This document shows, one piece after another, positions 55,546 through 63,116 of a stretch of 64,000 nucleotides of DNA; the first letter of the stretch is position 1, and each line of letters begins with the position of its first letter. The DNA is taken from positions 83,941 through 147,940 of the forward strand of contig NZ_SLZQ01000010.1 in assembly GCF_004342585.1 (NCBI RefSeq), written 5' to 3'. Source of the stretch: Paucimonas lemoignei (lineage in GTDB: Bacteria > Pseudomonadota > Gammaproteobacteria > Burkholderiales > Burkholderiaceae_D). A model generated the notes under the pieces. That model ran no database searches, was not told the DNA's origin, and saw only the letters and a program-made list of their open reading frames with translations. The translations under genes were made by a program, and so were the position numbers.

Positions 55546-56676
55546 ATGACGACGCCGCAAAAAATTCTCTTGTTGAGTGTTTCCGCCGGAGCAGGCCACA
55601 TGCGTGCCGCCGAAGCGCTGTGCCGCCATGCCGCCGACTTTGGCGGCGCGGCAGAGACGATACACCTGGACGTCATGGATTTTGTGCCAAGAGCATTCCG
55701 CAAGTTGTATACGGACTTTTACATTGGCCTGGTGAACAAGGCGCCGGCCTTGTGGGGGTACCTGTACCAGCTCACGCACGAGACGCGGCCGGATGGTTCG
55801 ATTGAGCGCCTGCGCCGCGCGGTCGAACGCTTGAATACGACAGCCTTGCGGCGCGAGATCGATCGCGTCCGGCCGGATGCCATCATTTGCACCCACTTTC
55901 TGCCGGCGGAGCTGCTCTCTCGCATGATTCGGCAAGAGCGCCTGGCATGCAAGGTCTGGGTGCAAGTCACGGATTTCGACTTGCACCGGCTGTGGGTACA
56001 GGAAGGCATGGCCGGCTACTTTGCCGCCAACCAGGAAGTGGCCTGGCGCATGCAGGCTTGCGGCATTGCGCCTGAACGCATTCATGTCACCGGCATTCCG
56101 ATCATGCCGGCGTTCGCCGCGCCGCCGGAGCGCAGCGCCTGCGCCCGCGAGCTGGGCATTGACGCCGGCAAGACCACGTTCCTGGTGATAGGTGGCGGCG
56201 CCGGGCTGGGCAGCCTCGACACCATGGCGGCGCGGCTGCTGGCGCTGGATGGCGACTTCCAGCTGATCGCGCTGGCCGGCAAAAATGCCCGCGCCCTGGC
56301 GTCGCTGCAGGCGCTCGCGGCCCGCTATCCCGGCCGCTTGTTCCCGCAGGGTTTTACCGACAAGGTCGAGCGCATGATGGCGTGCGCGGACCTGGTAATC
56401 ACCAAGCCGGGCGGCTTGACGACATCCGAATGCCTGGCGCTGGGCTTGCCGATGATCGTGAATGCGCCGATTCCCGGACAGGAAGAGCGCAATGCCGACT
56501 TCCTGCTGGAGCAGGGCGCGGCCCTCAAGGCAGTCGATGGCGTGGCGCTGGAATACCGCATCAAGCTGCTGCTCGAGCATCCGGAACGACTGGCGCAGAT
56601 GCGCAGCAAGGCCGCCGCCCTGGGACGGCCGCTGGCTGGACGGCACGTGCTGGAACGGGTGCTGGCGGCAGATTAG
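55546..56676 (+). CDS. MGDG synthase-like glycosyltransferase (GT28)
   Basis: A 376-residue glycosyltransferase of the monogalactosyldiacylglycerol synthase / UgtP type. The N terminus LLLSVSAGAGHMRAAEAL carries the GAGHxxAA acceptor-side motif; the C-terminal half has ITKPGGLTTSECLALGLPM, the donor-binding signature, then PGQEERNADF. No membrane helix is present, so it should bind the membrane surface. It probably makes a glycolipid, possibly one that replaces phospholipid under phosphate limitation; donor sugar unknown. The pncB copy follows after 96 bases. Confidence 0.85.
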   Translation: MTTPQKILLLSVSAGAGHMRAAEALCRHAADFGGAAETIHLDVMDFVPRAFRKLYTDFYIGLVNKAPALWGYLYQLTHETRPDGSIERLRRAVERLNTTALRREIDRVRPDAIICTHFLPAELLSRMIRQERLACKVWVQVTDFDLHRLWVQEGMAGYFAANQEVAWRMQACGIAPERIHVTGIPIMPAFAAPPERSACARELGIDAGKTTFLVIGGGAGLGSLDTMAARLLALDGDFQLIALAGKNARALASLQALAARYPGRLFPQGFTDKVERMMACADLVITKPGGLTTSECLALGLPMIVNAPIPGQEERNADFLLEQGAALKAVDGVALEYRIKLLLEHPERLAQMRSKAAALGRPLAGRHVLERVLAAD

Positions 56677-56772
56677 GCGCGCCGGGGAAACAATCCTTTG
56701 CCAGTAATCAATTCGGAAAACCATTTCGACGATTTATCGTCCGATCAGGTAGTACTACGAGAGACAGTCGCC

Positions 56773-57963
56773 ATGAGCCCCATCATCACCAGTCTGCTCG
56801 AAACCGACCTGTACAAGTTCACCATGTGGCAGGCGCTGCTGCATGGGCACCCGGCTGCGCAAGCCGAGTATGCCTTCGTGTGCCGCAACCGGCCCGACTG
56901 GCCGCTGGCGCAACTCAAGGATGAACTCGAGCGCGAACTCGATCACCTCTGCCTGCTGCGGTTTACGAAAGATGAACTGGATTACCTGCGCGGCCTGCGA
57001 TTTATTAAAAGCGACTTTGTCGATTTCCTCGCGCTGTTTCATTTTCAGCGCAAATTCATCACAGTCGACACCGAGGGCGAGCAGTTATTGATTCGCGCTT
57101 GCGGCCCGCAGGTGCATGTGATGGGCTTTGAAATCTTTGTGCTGGCGATCGTCAGTGAATTGTATTTTCGCCGCGTCGACCAGGCCGCCGCGATGGCCGA
57201 GGGGCGCCGCCGGCTCCAGGCCAAGCTGGAGCTGCTGCACAGTTTCGCGCGCGAGCCGGCGTGCCGCCATCCATTCGAATTTTTCGACTTCGGCGTGCGC
57301 CGGCGCTTTTCCGCCGCCTGGCATGAAGAAGTGGTGGCGACCCTGGCGCAACAAGCCGCGCCGTACTTCAAGGGCACTTCCAACGTTTATCTCGCCAAGA
57401 AATACCAGCTGGTGCCGATCGGCACCATGGCGCACGAATACCTGCAAGCCTTCCAGGCATTCGGCGTGCGGCTGCGCGACTTTCAGCGCGCGGCGCTGGA
57501 AGACTGGGTGCATGAATATCGCGGCGACCTGGGCACGGCTTTGACCGACGTGGTCGGCATCGATGCCTTTCTGGCCGATTTCGACCTGTATTTCGCCAAG
57601 CTCTTCGACGGCTTGCGCCATGATTCGGGCGACCCGGTCGTGTGGGGCGAAAAGGTGCTGGCGCATTATGCCAAGCTGCGCATCGACCCTTATACCAAGC
57701 GCATGGTGTTTTCCGATTCGCTCGACTTTCCCAAGGCCTTTGCGCTGTACCGCCATTTCGCCGACCGCACCATGACAGGTTTCGGCATCGGCACCAATCT
57801 CACCAACGATACCGGCTTCACGCCGCTCAACATCGTCATGAAGCTGGTGGCCTGCAATGGCCAGCCGGTGGCCAAGCTGTCGGATGCGCCCGGCAAAACC
57901 GTCTGCAAGGATGAAACCTTTCTTGCCTATCTGCGGCAAGTGTTTCATCATCCCGGCTCCTGA
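56773..57963 (+). CDS. pncB: Nicotinate phosphoribosyltransferase (second copy)
   Basis: A 396-residue PncB closely related to the one at 24538. Same signatures: [47 protein letters not shown] and [14 protein letters not shown] at 56773 aligns with the other copy's N terminus; an upstream in-frame TTG at 56698 would add 25 residues with no match there. It is followed after 12 bases by the second nadM-nudix gene but no nicotinamidase or nadE is here. A perfect palindrome GTAGTACTAC (56749-56758) lies just upstream. This copy sits in backbone-like DNA and is probably the resident gene. Confidence 0.94.
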   Translation: MSPIITSLLETDLYKFTMWQALLHGHPAAQAEYAFVCRNRPDWPLAQLKDELERELDHLCLLRFTKDELDYLRGLRFIKSDFVDFLALFHFQRKFITVDTEGEQLLIRACGPQVHVMGFEIFVLAIVSELYFRRVDQAAAMAEGRRRLQAKLELLHSFAREPACRHPFEFFDFGVRRRFSAAWHEEVVATLAQQAAPYFKGTSNVYLAKKYQLVPIGTMAHEYLQAFQAFGVRLRDFQRAALEDWVHEYRGDLGTALTDVVGIDAFLADFDLYFAKLFDGLRHDSGDPVVWGEKVLAHYAKLRIDPYTKRMVFSDSLDFPKAFALYRHFADRTMTGFGIGTNLTNDTGFTPLNIVMKLVACNGQPVAKLSDAPGKTVCKDETFLAYLRQVFHHPGS

Positions 57964-57975
57964 AGGAGTTCGACC

Positions 57976-59058
57976 ATGCCACACCACGATCCGTTATCTT
58001 CCTCTGTCACGCCCGGCGATGTCGAGCAGCCGGCCGACCTGGCCGTATTGATCGGGCGCTTTCAGCCTTTCCACAATGGCCATGCCTTTTTGCTGCAGCG
58101 CGCGCTGGATGCCGCACCGAGGGTGGCAGTCGTCCTGGGTTCGGCCTGGCATGCCAGGAGCGCCAGGAACCCTTTCGACTGGCGCGAGCGTGCTGCCATG
58201 ATTGCGGAAAGCCTGCCGCCGCCAGACCGGGCGCGCGTGGAATTCATTCCGCTGCGCGACTATTACGATGACGTCCGCTGGTGCCATGCCTTGCGGCGTG
58301 AAGTGGAAACGTATGCCGGGCCGGACAAGCGCATTGCGCTGGTCGGCCATTTCAAGGATCACTCCAGTTATTACCTGAGCCGCTTTCCGCAATGGCAGTT
58401 GATTTCCGCGGAAAATTTCGCCGGCATCAATGCCACCGAGTTGCGTGGCATCTTGTTTGAAAGCGCCAATCCTCATGACGCGCTCGCCAGGCTGGAGCCG
58501 GTGGTGCCGACTGCGGTGCGGCTGCGACTGGAAGCCTGGATGGCAACGCCGGAATTTGCCGCGCTGACCGACGAGTACCGGCAGCTGGCCAAGGATAAGG
58601 CGGCATGGAGCTGTGCGCCTTATCCGCCGATCTTTTCCACGGTGGACGCGGTCGTGACGGCTGCGGCGCACGTGCTGCTGGTCAAGCGCGGCGGCTTTCC
58701 GGGCAAGGGGCAATGGGCGCTGCCCGGCGGCTTTGTCGAGCCACGCGAGCGGCTGTTGAAAAGCGCCTTGCGCGAATTGAAAGAGGAAACCCAGCTGGCA
58801 GTGGACGAAGCGGAATTGAAGGCAGCGCTACGGGATGTGAAGGTGTTCGACCATCCCGAGCGCAGCCAGCGCGGCCGCACGATTACGCATGCCCATTACT
58901 TTGCCCTGGACCGCAATGAGCTGCCGAAGGTGGAAGGTAGCGACGATGCCGCACAGGCGCGCTGGGTGGCGGTCGCCGCGCTACCGGACATGGAAGAGGA
59001 ATTCTTTGAAGACCACTTCCATATCCTCGATAGCTTCCTGCATGTGCTGCAGGAATAG
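57976..59058 (+). CDS. nadM: Bifunctional NMN adenylyltransferase / Nudix hydrolase (second copy)
   Basis: A 360-residue paralogue of the protein at 27469. It has LIGRFQPFHNGHAFLLQRAL at the N terminus, ATELRGILFE before the linker, and a complete Nudix box in LPGGFVEPRERLLKSALREL then KEETQLA. The N terminus is 13 or so residues longer than in the other copy. AAGGAG precedes the ATG. With the pncB ahead of it, it forms a two-gene nicotinate-to-dinucleotide unit. It ends 14 bases from a convergent GntR-type regulator gene. Confidence 0.93.
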   Translation: MPHHDPLSSSVTPGDVEQPADLAVLIGRFQPFHNGHAFLLQRALDAAPRVAVVLGSAWHARSARNPFDWRERAAMIAESLPPPDRARVEFIPLRDYYDDVRWCHALRREVETYAGPDKRIALVGHFKDHSSYYLSRFPQWQLISAENFAGINATELRGILFESANPHDALARLEPVVPTAVRLRLEAWMATPEFAALTDEYRQLAKDKAAWSCAPYPPIFSTVDAVVTAAAHVLLVKRGGFPGKGQWALPGGFVEPRERLLKSALRELKEETQLAVDEAELKAALRDVKVFDHPERSQRGRTITHAHYFALDRNELPKVEGSDDAAQARWVAVAALPDMEEEFFEDHFHILDSFLHVLQE

Positions 59059-59072
59059 CCGAAACCCCGATA

Positions 59073-59789
59073 TCAATCGTTGAGATACTTGCGCAGCCGT
59101 TTGGCGGCATTGCGCAAGTGCGTTTCGGCCGCCAGCGCGGCGCTGTCGGCATCGCGCTTTTCAATCGCTTGCAGGATAGCCTTGTGCTCATCCTGCACTG
59201 CCTGCACCATGTTGTTGTAGTTTTTCGCCGTGTTGCTGCGCGCCTGCCGGATCAGGCGGCGCACGTGGCGCTCCAGGAACTCGTTGAGCGTCTGGAAGTG
59301 CGGATTTTGCGTGGAGTCGACGATGGCTTGGTGGAAGGCGTAATCCTCATCGTCGCCAAGCTTGTCGTTGACGATGGCGTATTCCATGCCGACCAGCGCT
59401 TGCTTGATCTTCTTTAAATCCTCGGGCGTGCGGCGCATGGCAGCGTAGCGCGCCGCCGCCGCTTCCATCGTCACCAGCAGTTCGATGACGTATTCCAGCC
59501 CCTTGGCGTCGTCGAGCGCGGAGACATCCAGCCGGAAGGTCTGGCGCGAGCCGCGCTCGTTGACGAAGACGCCGCGTCCCTGCTGGGCGCTGACGATGCC
59601 TTCGGACTTCAGTTGCGAGACGGCTTCCCGTACCACCGAACGGCTGACGGAAAATTGTTCGCACAACTGCTTTTCGCTGGGCAGCTTGTCGCCCGGCTTG
59701 AGCCGTTGCGAACGGATTTCCTCATTCAGCCAACTGACGATCTCCTCGGTCAGCGAATGCGTCGGCGTATGAGATGTATTGGTTTTCAT
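59073..59789 (-). CDS. GntR-family regulator, FCD (FadR) subgroup
   Basis: A 238-residue repressor-type protein. The winged helix lies in residues 10-75 (RLKPGDKLPSEKQLCEQF, VSRSVVREAVSQLKSEGIV, QQGRGVFV). The C-terminal helical FCD domain holds the expected metal-ligand pattern, with an Asp/His in DEDYAFHQAIV, NEFLERHVRR and EHKAILQAI. FCD regulators usually bind small organic acids and sit beside the pathway they control. Here the SDR gene starts 14 bases upstream in the same direction, and predicted sites in the divergent control region at 60692-60723 fit such a regulator. Confidence 0.9.
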   Translation of the reverse strand: MKTNTSHTPTHSLTEEIVSWLNEEIRSQRLKPGDKLPSEKQLCEQFSVSRSVVREAVSQLKSEGIVSAQQGRGVFVNERGSRQTFRLDVSALDDAKGLEYVIELLVTMEAAAARYAAMRRTPEDLKKIKQALVGMEYAIVNDKLGDDEDYAFHQAIVDSTQNPHFQTLNEFLERHVRRLIRQARSNTAKNYNNMVQAVQDEHKAILQAIEKRDADSAALAAETHLRNAAKRLRKYLND

Positions 59790-59803
59790 ACTTATTATCT
59801 ACA

Positions 59804-60550
59804 TCAGTTGATATACAGGCCGCCATTGACTTGCAGGGTTTCCGCAGTAATGAAGCCAGCCAGCGGCGAGCACAGGAAGGCAATGCCGCCGGCGACTTCT
59901 TCCGCCGTGCCCAGCCGCTTGAGCGGCGTGTTCTTCAGCAGGGTTTCCTCGTTCTTGGCCAGCAAGTCCTTGGTCATCGGCGTTGCAATGATACCCGGAG
60001 ACAGGGCGTTGACGCGGGTTTTCGGCGCCAGTTCCAGCGCCAGGCTGCGCGAGAAGCTGATCACCGCGCCTTTGGAGGCTGAATAGTGCGCGTGCGCATA
60101 GCTGCCTTTTTGCGCTGCCACCGACGACAGGTTGACGATCGAGCTGCCTTCGTTCAGGTAAGGGATCACCGCGCGGCAGATGTAGAAGGTGCCGTCGAGG
60201 TTGATCTTCATGAGCTTGTCCCACTCTTCATCGCTCATGTCCGCCACCATCTTTTCCGGATAGATGCCAGCCGAATGCACCAGGTGATCTATGCCGCCGA
60301 AGCGCTCCGCTACCGCGCGCGCCGTGTCGCGGCAAGCCTGGGCATTGCCGACATCGGTTTCATGCACGCTGATCTGCGCATTGGGAGCGAGCTCCTGCAG
60401 TTCGCGCTGCAAGGCTTCGAGTGCTGCCGGATTCAAGTCCGACAGGGCGACGTTGGCGCCGTGCTGCACCACCAGTTTGGCAGTCGCGCGGGCAATGCCG
60501 CCGGCAGCGCCGGTGATCAAGAAATTTTTATTCTCAAACGAAATCATCAT
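59804..60550 (-). CDS. Short-chain dehydrogenase/reductase
   Basis: A 248-residue classical SDR. The NAD(P)-binding motif is TGAAGGIA near residue 14, NNAG is represented by HSAGIYP near 95, and the catalytic set is Ser in NLSSVAAQ, Tyr and Lys in YSASKGAVI (Y-x-x-x-K). An Asp at the end of the second strand (ALSDLNP) suggests preference for NAD. AGGAG lies before paired ATG codons. It is followed by the GntR-type regulator and is divergent from an AroE-like dehydrogenase and a Liv-type transporter, so it probably oxidises an alicyclic or hydroxy-acid substrate in that pathway. Confidence 0.9.
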   Translation of the reverse strand: MMISFENKNFLITGAAGGIARATAKLVVQHGANVALSDLNPAALEALQRELQELAPNAQISVHETDVGNAQACRDTARAVAERFGGIDHLVHSAGIYPEKMVADMSDEEWDKLMKINLDGTFYICRAVIPYLNEGSSIVNLSSVAAQKGSYAHAHYSASKGAVISFSRSLALELAPKTRVNALSPGIIATPMTKDLLAKNEETLLKNTPLKRLGTAEEVAGGIAFLCSPLAGFITAETLQVNGGLYIN

Positions 60551-60639
60551 GTCTCCTATTGGATGCCGGCCCGGTGGCGGAGGAATTGCGCCAAGGATTT
60601 GTGCCGGAAAGTTTTGATAAACCTATTTTGCAAATCTTG

Positions 60640-60662
60640 TACGGTGACTGGTTGACACCGTA
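60640..60662. promoter_or_regulatory. Palindrome over the -35 region
   Basis: TACGGTG (60640-60646) and CACCGTA (60656-60662) form a perfect 7-bp inverted repeat with a 9-base centre. It overlaps TTGACA of the predicted promoter at 60652-60680, so it may be an operator separate from the GntR-type sites. Confidence 0.45.
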
Positions 60663-60680
60663 AAAAGTGGTGGGTAGAAT
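60652..60680 (+). promoter_or_regulatory. Predicted sigma-70 promoter of the aroE-like/transport genes
   Basis: TTGACA (60652-60657), a consensus -35, is 17 bases from TAGAAT (60675-60680). The expected start of transcription is near 60687, right before the two predicted GntR-type sites, leaving a leader of about 135 bases before the ATG at 60822. Confidence 0.6.
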
Positions 60681-60691
60681 CGCCTCACAAC

Positions 60692-60723
60692 TTGTCTGAC
60701 ATGTTCAAAATCTTATCAGACAA
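60692..60723. promoter_or_regulatory. Predicted FCD/GntR operator pair
   Basis: TTGTCTGACAT (60692-60702) and TTATCAGACAA (60713-60723) share the pattern TTRTCWGACAW, close to sites of FadR-subfamily regulators; their outer ends also form the inverted pair TTGTCTGA/TCAGACAA. Position just downstream of the predicted start of transcription suits repression by the regulator at 59073. Confidence 0.5.
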
Positions 60724-60821
60724 TTCGGGAAAATCCTACTACTGTGGTGGTGAATGCCACAGGTGTTCAACAAGAAGACCGGCCACGACAACAGCTAGGG
60801 CGGCACGAATTTGGAGACAGC

Positions 60822-61646
60822 ATGACTATTGCCAGCACTAAAGATGGCATCAGCGGTAAGACCCGCGTAGTCGGCATCATTGCCGATCCCATTGGCCATG
60901 TGCGCACCCCTCAAGCATTCAATGCATTGATGATGGCGCGCGGCGTGGATGCCGTGATGGTGCCCTTTCATGTGCAGCCGCAGGATTTCGCTGCCTTCAT
61001 GGCCGCGGCGCCCTTGATCCGCAGCCTGGCCGGCTTGATCGTCACCATTCCCTATAAAGAAACCATTCTTTCCCATTGCACGGAACTCTCCGACGCTGCG
61101 CGTCGCATCGGTGCGGTGAATATCGTGCGTTTTGCCGATGGCGAAAACGGCACGCGCCGCCTGATGGGCAACAATCTCGATGGCGCCGGCTTCGTCGGCG
61201 GCTTGCTGGCCAAGGGACATGAAGTGGCTGGTCGCCGCGTCTATCTGGCTGGCGCAGGCGGCGCCGGCAAGGCGATCGCGCATGCGCTGGCCGAGCATGG
61301 CATTGCTTCGCTGGGTATTTACAACCGCAGCGCGGCGCGCGCCGAACAGCTGGCGCAAGACCTGCGTGCGCATTTTCCACAACTCGATGTGCACCTGGCT
61401 GACGCCGCGCCGTCCGATTACACGCTGGCGATCAACTCGACTTCGCTTGGCTTGAATGAAGACGATGCGCTGCCATTTTCGCCGGATAACTTGCCTGCCG
61501 GCGCCGTCGTGGCCGAAGCAGTCATGAAAACCGAAGTCACGCCATTGCTGGCGCGCGCCAGCGAGCGTGGACTGGCGATGCACTTTGGTCGCCACATGAT
61601 GGAAGTGCAGATCGAGCGCATGGCGCAGTTTCTTGAATTGATTTGA
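60822..61646 (+). CDS. Shikimate dehydrogenase-like protein (AroE family)
   Basis: A 274-residue AroE-family dehydrogenase. The substrate-binding region keeps the catalytic Lys in VTIPYKETI and an Asp in NLDGAGFVGG; the nucleotide-binding loop is YLAGAGGAGKAIA. The usual HSxSP serines that hold shikimate are changed: the text reads ADPIGHVRTPQAFN. Such replacements mark AroE-like paralogues with other substrates, for example quinate-type or catabolic variants. ATG at 60822 follows GGAGA. Placement with an SDR, an FCD regulator and a Liv-type transporter supports a catabolic rather than a biosynthetic role. The exact substrate is unknown, so no symbol is given. Confidence 0.85.
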   Translation: MTIASTKDGISGKTRVVGIIADPIGHVRTPQAFNALMMARGVDAVMVPFHVQPQDFAAFMAAAPLIRSLAGLIVTIPYKETILSHCTELSDAARRIGAVNIVRFADGENGTRRLMGNNLDGAGFVGGLLAKGHEVAGRRVYLAGAGGAGKAIAHALAEHGIASLGIYNRSAARAEQLAQDLRAHFPQLDVHLADAAPSDYTLAINSTSLGLNEDDALPFSPDNLPAGAVVAEAVMKTEVTPLLARASERGLAMHFGRHMMEVQIERMAQFLELI

Positions 61647-61671
61647 AAGCGATTTCGAATTGATTCGATGC

Positions 61672-61700
61672 GGCTTGTCATTACCGGACAAGCCATTTTT
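61672..61700 (+). terminator. Rho-independent terminator or attenuator
   Basis: GGCTTGTC (61672-61679) and GACAAGCC (61687-61694) form an 8-bp stem with a 7-base loop followed by ATTTTT. It lies 25 bases after the AroE-like stop and before the transporter genes, so it could end the first transcript or reduce read-through into the transporter. Confidence 0.65.
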
Positions 61701-61767
61701 GAACTCAGGTTGGATGTCGGCTTTACGGCGGTGCCTGAATATGTATAACCACAATGGAGATGTTGCT

Positions 61768-63000
61768 ATGAATAAGAAGCAAATCGGTTTGTCTATCTGT
61801 GCGCTGGCCGTCGCAGGCGCCGTACAGGCTGCACCGCTGAAAGTGGCGCTGGTGGAGACGCTCTCGGGCCCGCAAGCCTCGACCGGCCTGCTGTACCGCA
61901 CCGCGATCAAGTACGAACTTGACCGCATCAATGCCGCCGGCGGCTGGAATGGCGAACAGCTCGTCATCGCCGAATACGATAACCAGGGCGGCACCGCCGG
62001 CGCTTCCGACAAGGTCAAGGCAGCGATCGCCGATGGCGCGCAAATCATCATCCAGGGTTCGTCCTCTGCCGTCGCCGGCCAGATCACCGAAGACGTGCGC
62101 AAGCATAACCTGCGCAATCCTGGCAAGGAAGTGCTGTACCTGAACATGGGCGGCGAAGCGCTGGAACTGACCGGTGACAAGTGCCACTTCTACCATTTCC
62201 GTTTCACCACCAACGCCATCATGCGCATCAAGACTCTGGTGCCGGCGATGAAGGAAGCCAAGGCCCTGGGCACCAAGGTCTATGCCATGAACCAGAACTA
62301 TTCCTGGGGCATGGACGTCGACAAGGCAGTCAAGGATAACGCGGCTGCCGGCGGCTATACCGTAGTCGAAAGCACCCTGCACGACGTCAACAAGATCCAG
62401 GACTTCGCTCCCTACGTTGCCAAGATCAAGGCCAGCGGCGCGGATTCCGTCTTGACCGGTAACTGGTCCAACGACTTGCTGTTGTTGATGAAAGCTACCC
62501 GCGCAGCCGGCCTGAAGGCCAAGTTCGGTACCGTGTTCCTGGATCAGCCGGGCAACATCGGCAATGCCGGCGATACCGCCCTGGGTCACTATGTCTCGCA
62601 CACCTATAACGTCGAAGCCAACAAGGAATCCGAAAAGTTCGGCAATGACTACAAGGCCAAGACCGGTCACTACCCGGCATACATTGAACCGCAAACCGTG
62701 TTCGGCATGCAGATGCTGGGCGTGGCGCTGAAGGCAACCAAGCCGTCCGGCGACAAGATCAATGTCACCGAATTGGCCAAGAACCTGGAAAAGGCCAAGA
62801 TCGCTAGCCCGATGGGTGAAATCTCCATGCGTGCTGCCGACCACCAGGTGCAACTGCCGATGGTCGTGTCGACCGTGGCAAAGGATGCCAAGTTCAAGGT
62901 TGACGGCACCGACATGGGCTTCAAGGTTGTCAAGACCTTCAGCGCCAGCGAATCCGCCAATCCGGTACAAGCTTCCTGCAACATGCAGCGCCCCTCCTGA
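61768..63000 (+). CDS. Liv-type ABC transporter substrate-binding protein
   Basis: A 410-residue periplasmic binding protein of the branched-chain amino acid (LivJ/LivK) family. A signal peptide MNKKQIGLSICALAVAGAVQ ends at about residue 21 (AVQA then APLK). The mature start LKVALVETLSGPQASTG and later GADSVLTGNWSNDLLLLMKA are typical. GGAGA precedes the ATG at 61768. It feeds the permease encoded at 63117. In this family many members carry aromatic or carboxylic acids rather than amino acids; the nearby AroE-like and SDR genes favour an alicyclic or aromatic acid. Confidence 0.9.
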   Translation: MNKKQIGLSICALAVAGAVQAAPLKVALVETLSGPQASTGLLYRTAIKYELDRINAAGGWNGEQLVIAEYDNQGGTAGASDKVKAAIADGAQIIIQGSSSAVAGQITEDVRKHNLRNPGKEVLYLNMGGEALELTGDKCHFYHFRFTTNAIMRIKTLVPAMKEAKALGTKVYAMNQNYSWGMDVDKAVKDNAAAGGYTVVESTLHDVNKIQDFAPYVAKIKASGADSVLTGNWSNDLLLLMKATRAAGLKAKFGTVFLDQPGNIGNAGDTALGHYVSHTYNVEANKESEKFGNDYKAKTGHYPAYIEPQTVFGMQMLGVALKATKPSGDKINVTELAKNLEKAKIASPMGEISMRAADHQVQLPMVVSTVAKDAKFKVDGTDMGFKVVKTFSASESANPVQASCNMQRPS

Positions 63001-63054
63001 GGCGCTGTACCAGGTGTAGCGTTGTGAGTTGACGCTGCACCGACTTGAATGTCC

Positions 63055-63098
63055 TGCCGCGCATGTTTTCCATGCGCGGCACGGAGCGCTGCGCTCCG
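63055..63098 (+). promoter_or_regulatory. Two adjacent hairpins between binding-protein and permease genes
   Basis: First stem: TGCCGCGCATG (63055-63065) with CATGCGCGGCA (63071-63081), loop TTTTC. Second: CGGAGCG (63082-63088) with CGCTCCG (63092-63098), loop CTG. Both are perfect and there is no T-run. Strong intercistronic stems after a binding-protein gene commonly protect its mRNA and keep it more abundant than the permease. Confidence 0.6.
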
Positions 63099-63116
63099 CA
63101 ATTTCTGGAAAAGCTC

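Noticed and set aside
55399..56724. A 441-codon minus-strand frame opposite the glycosyltransferase gene
   Set aside because: Antisense shadow; Arg/Gln/His-rich composition without motifs.
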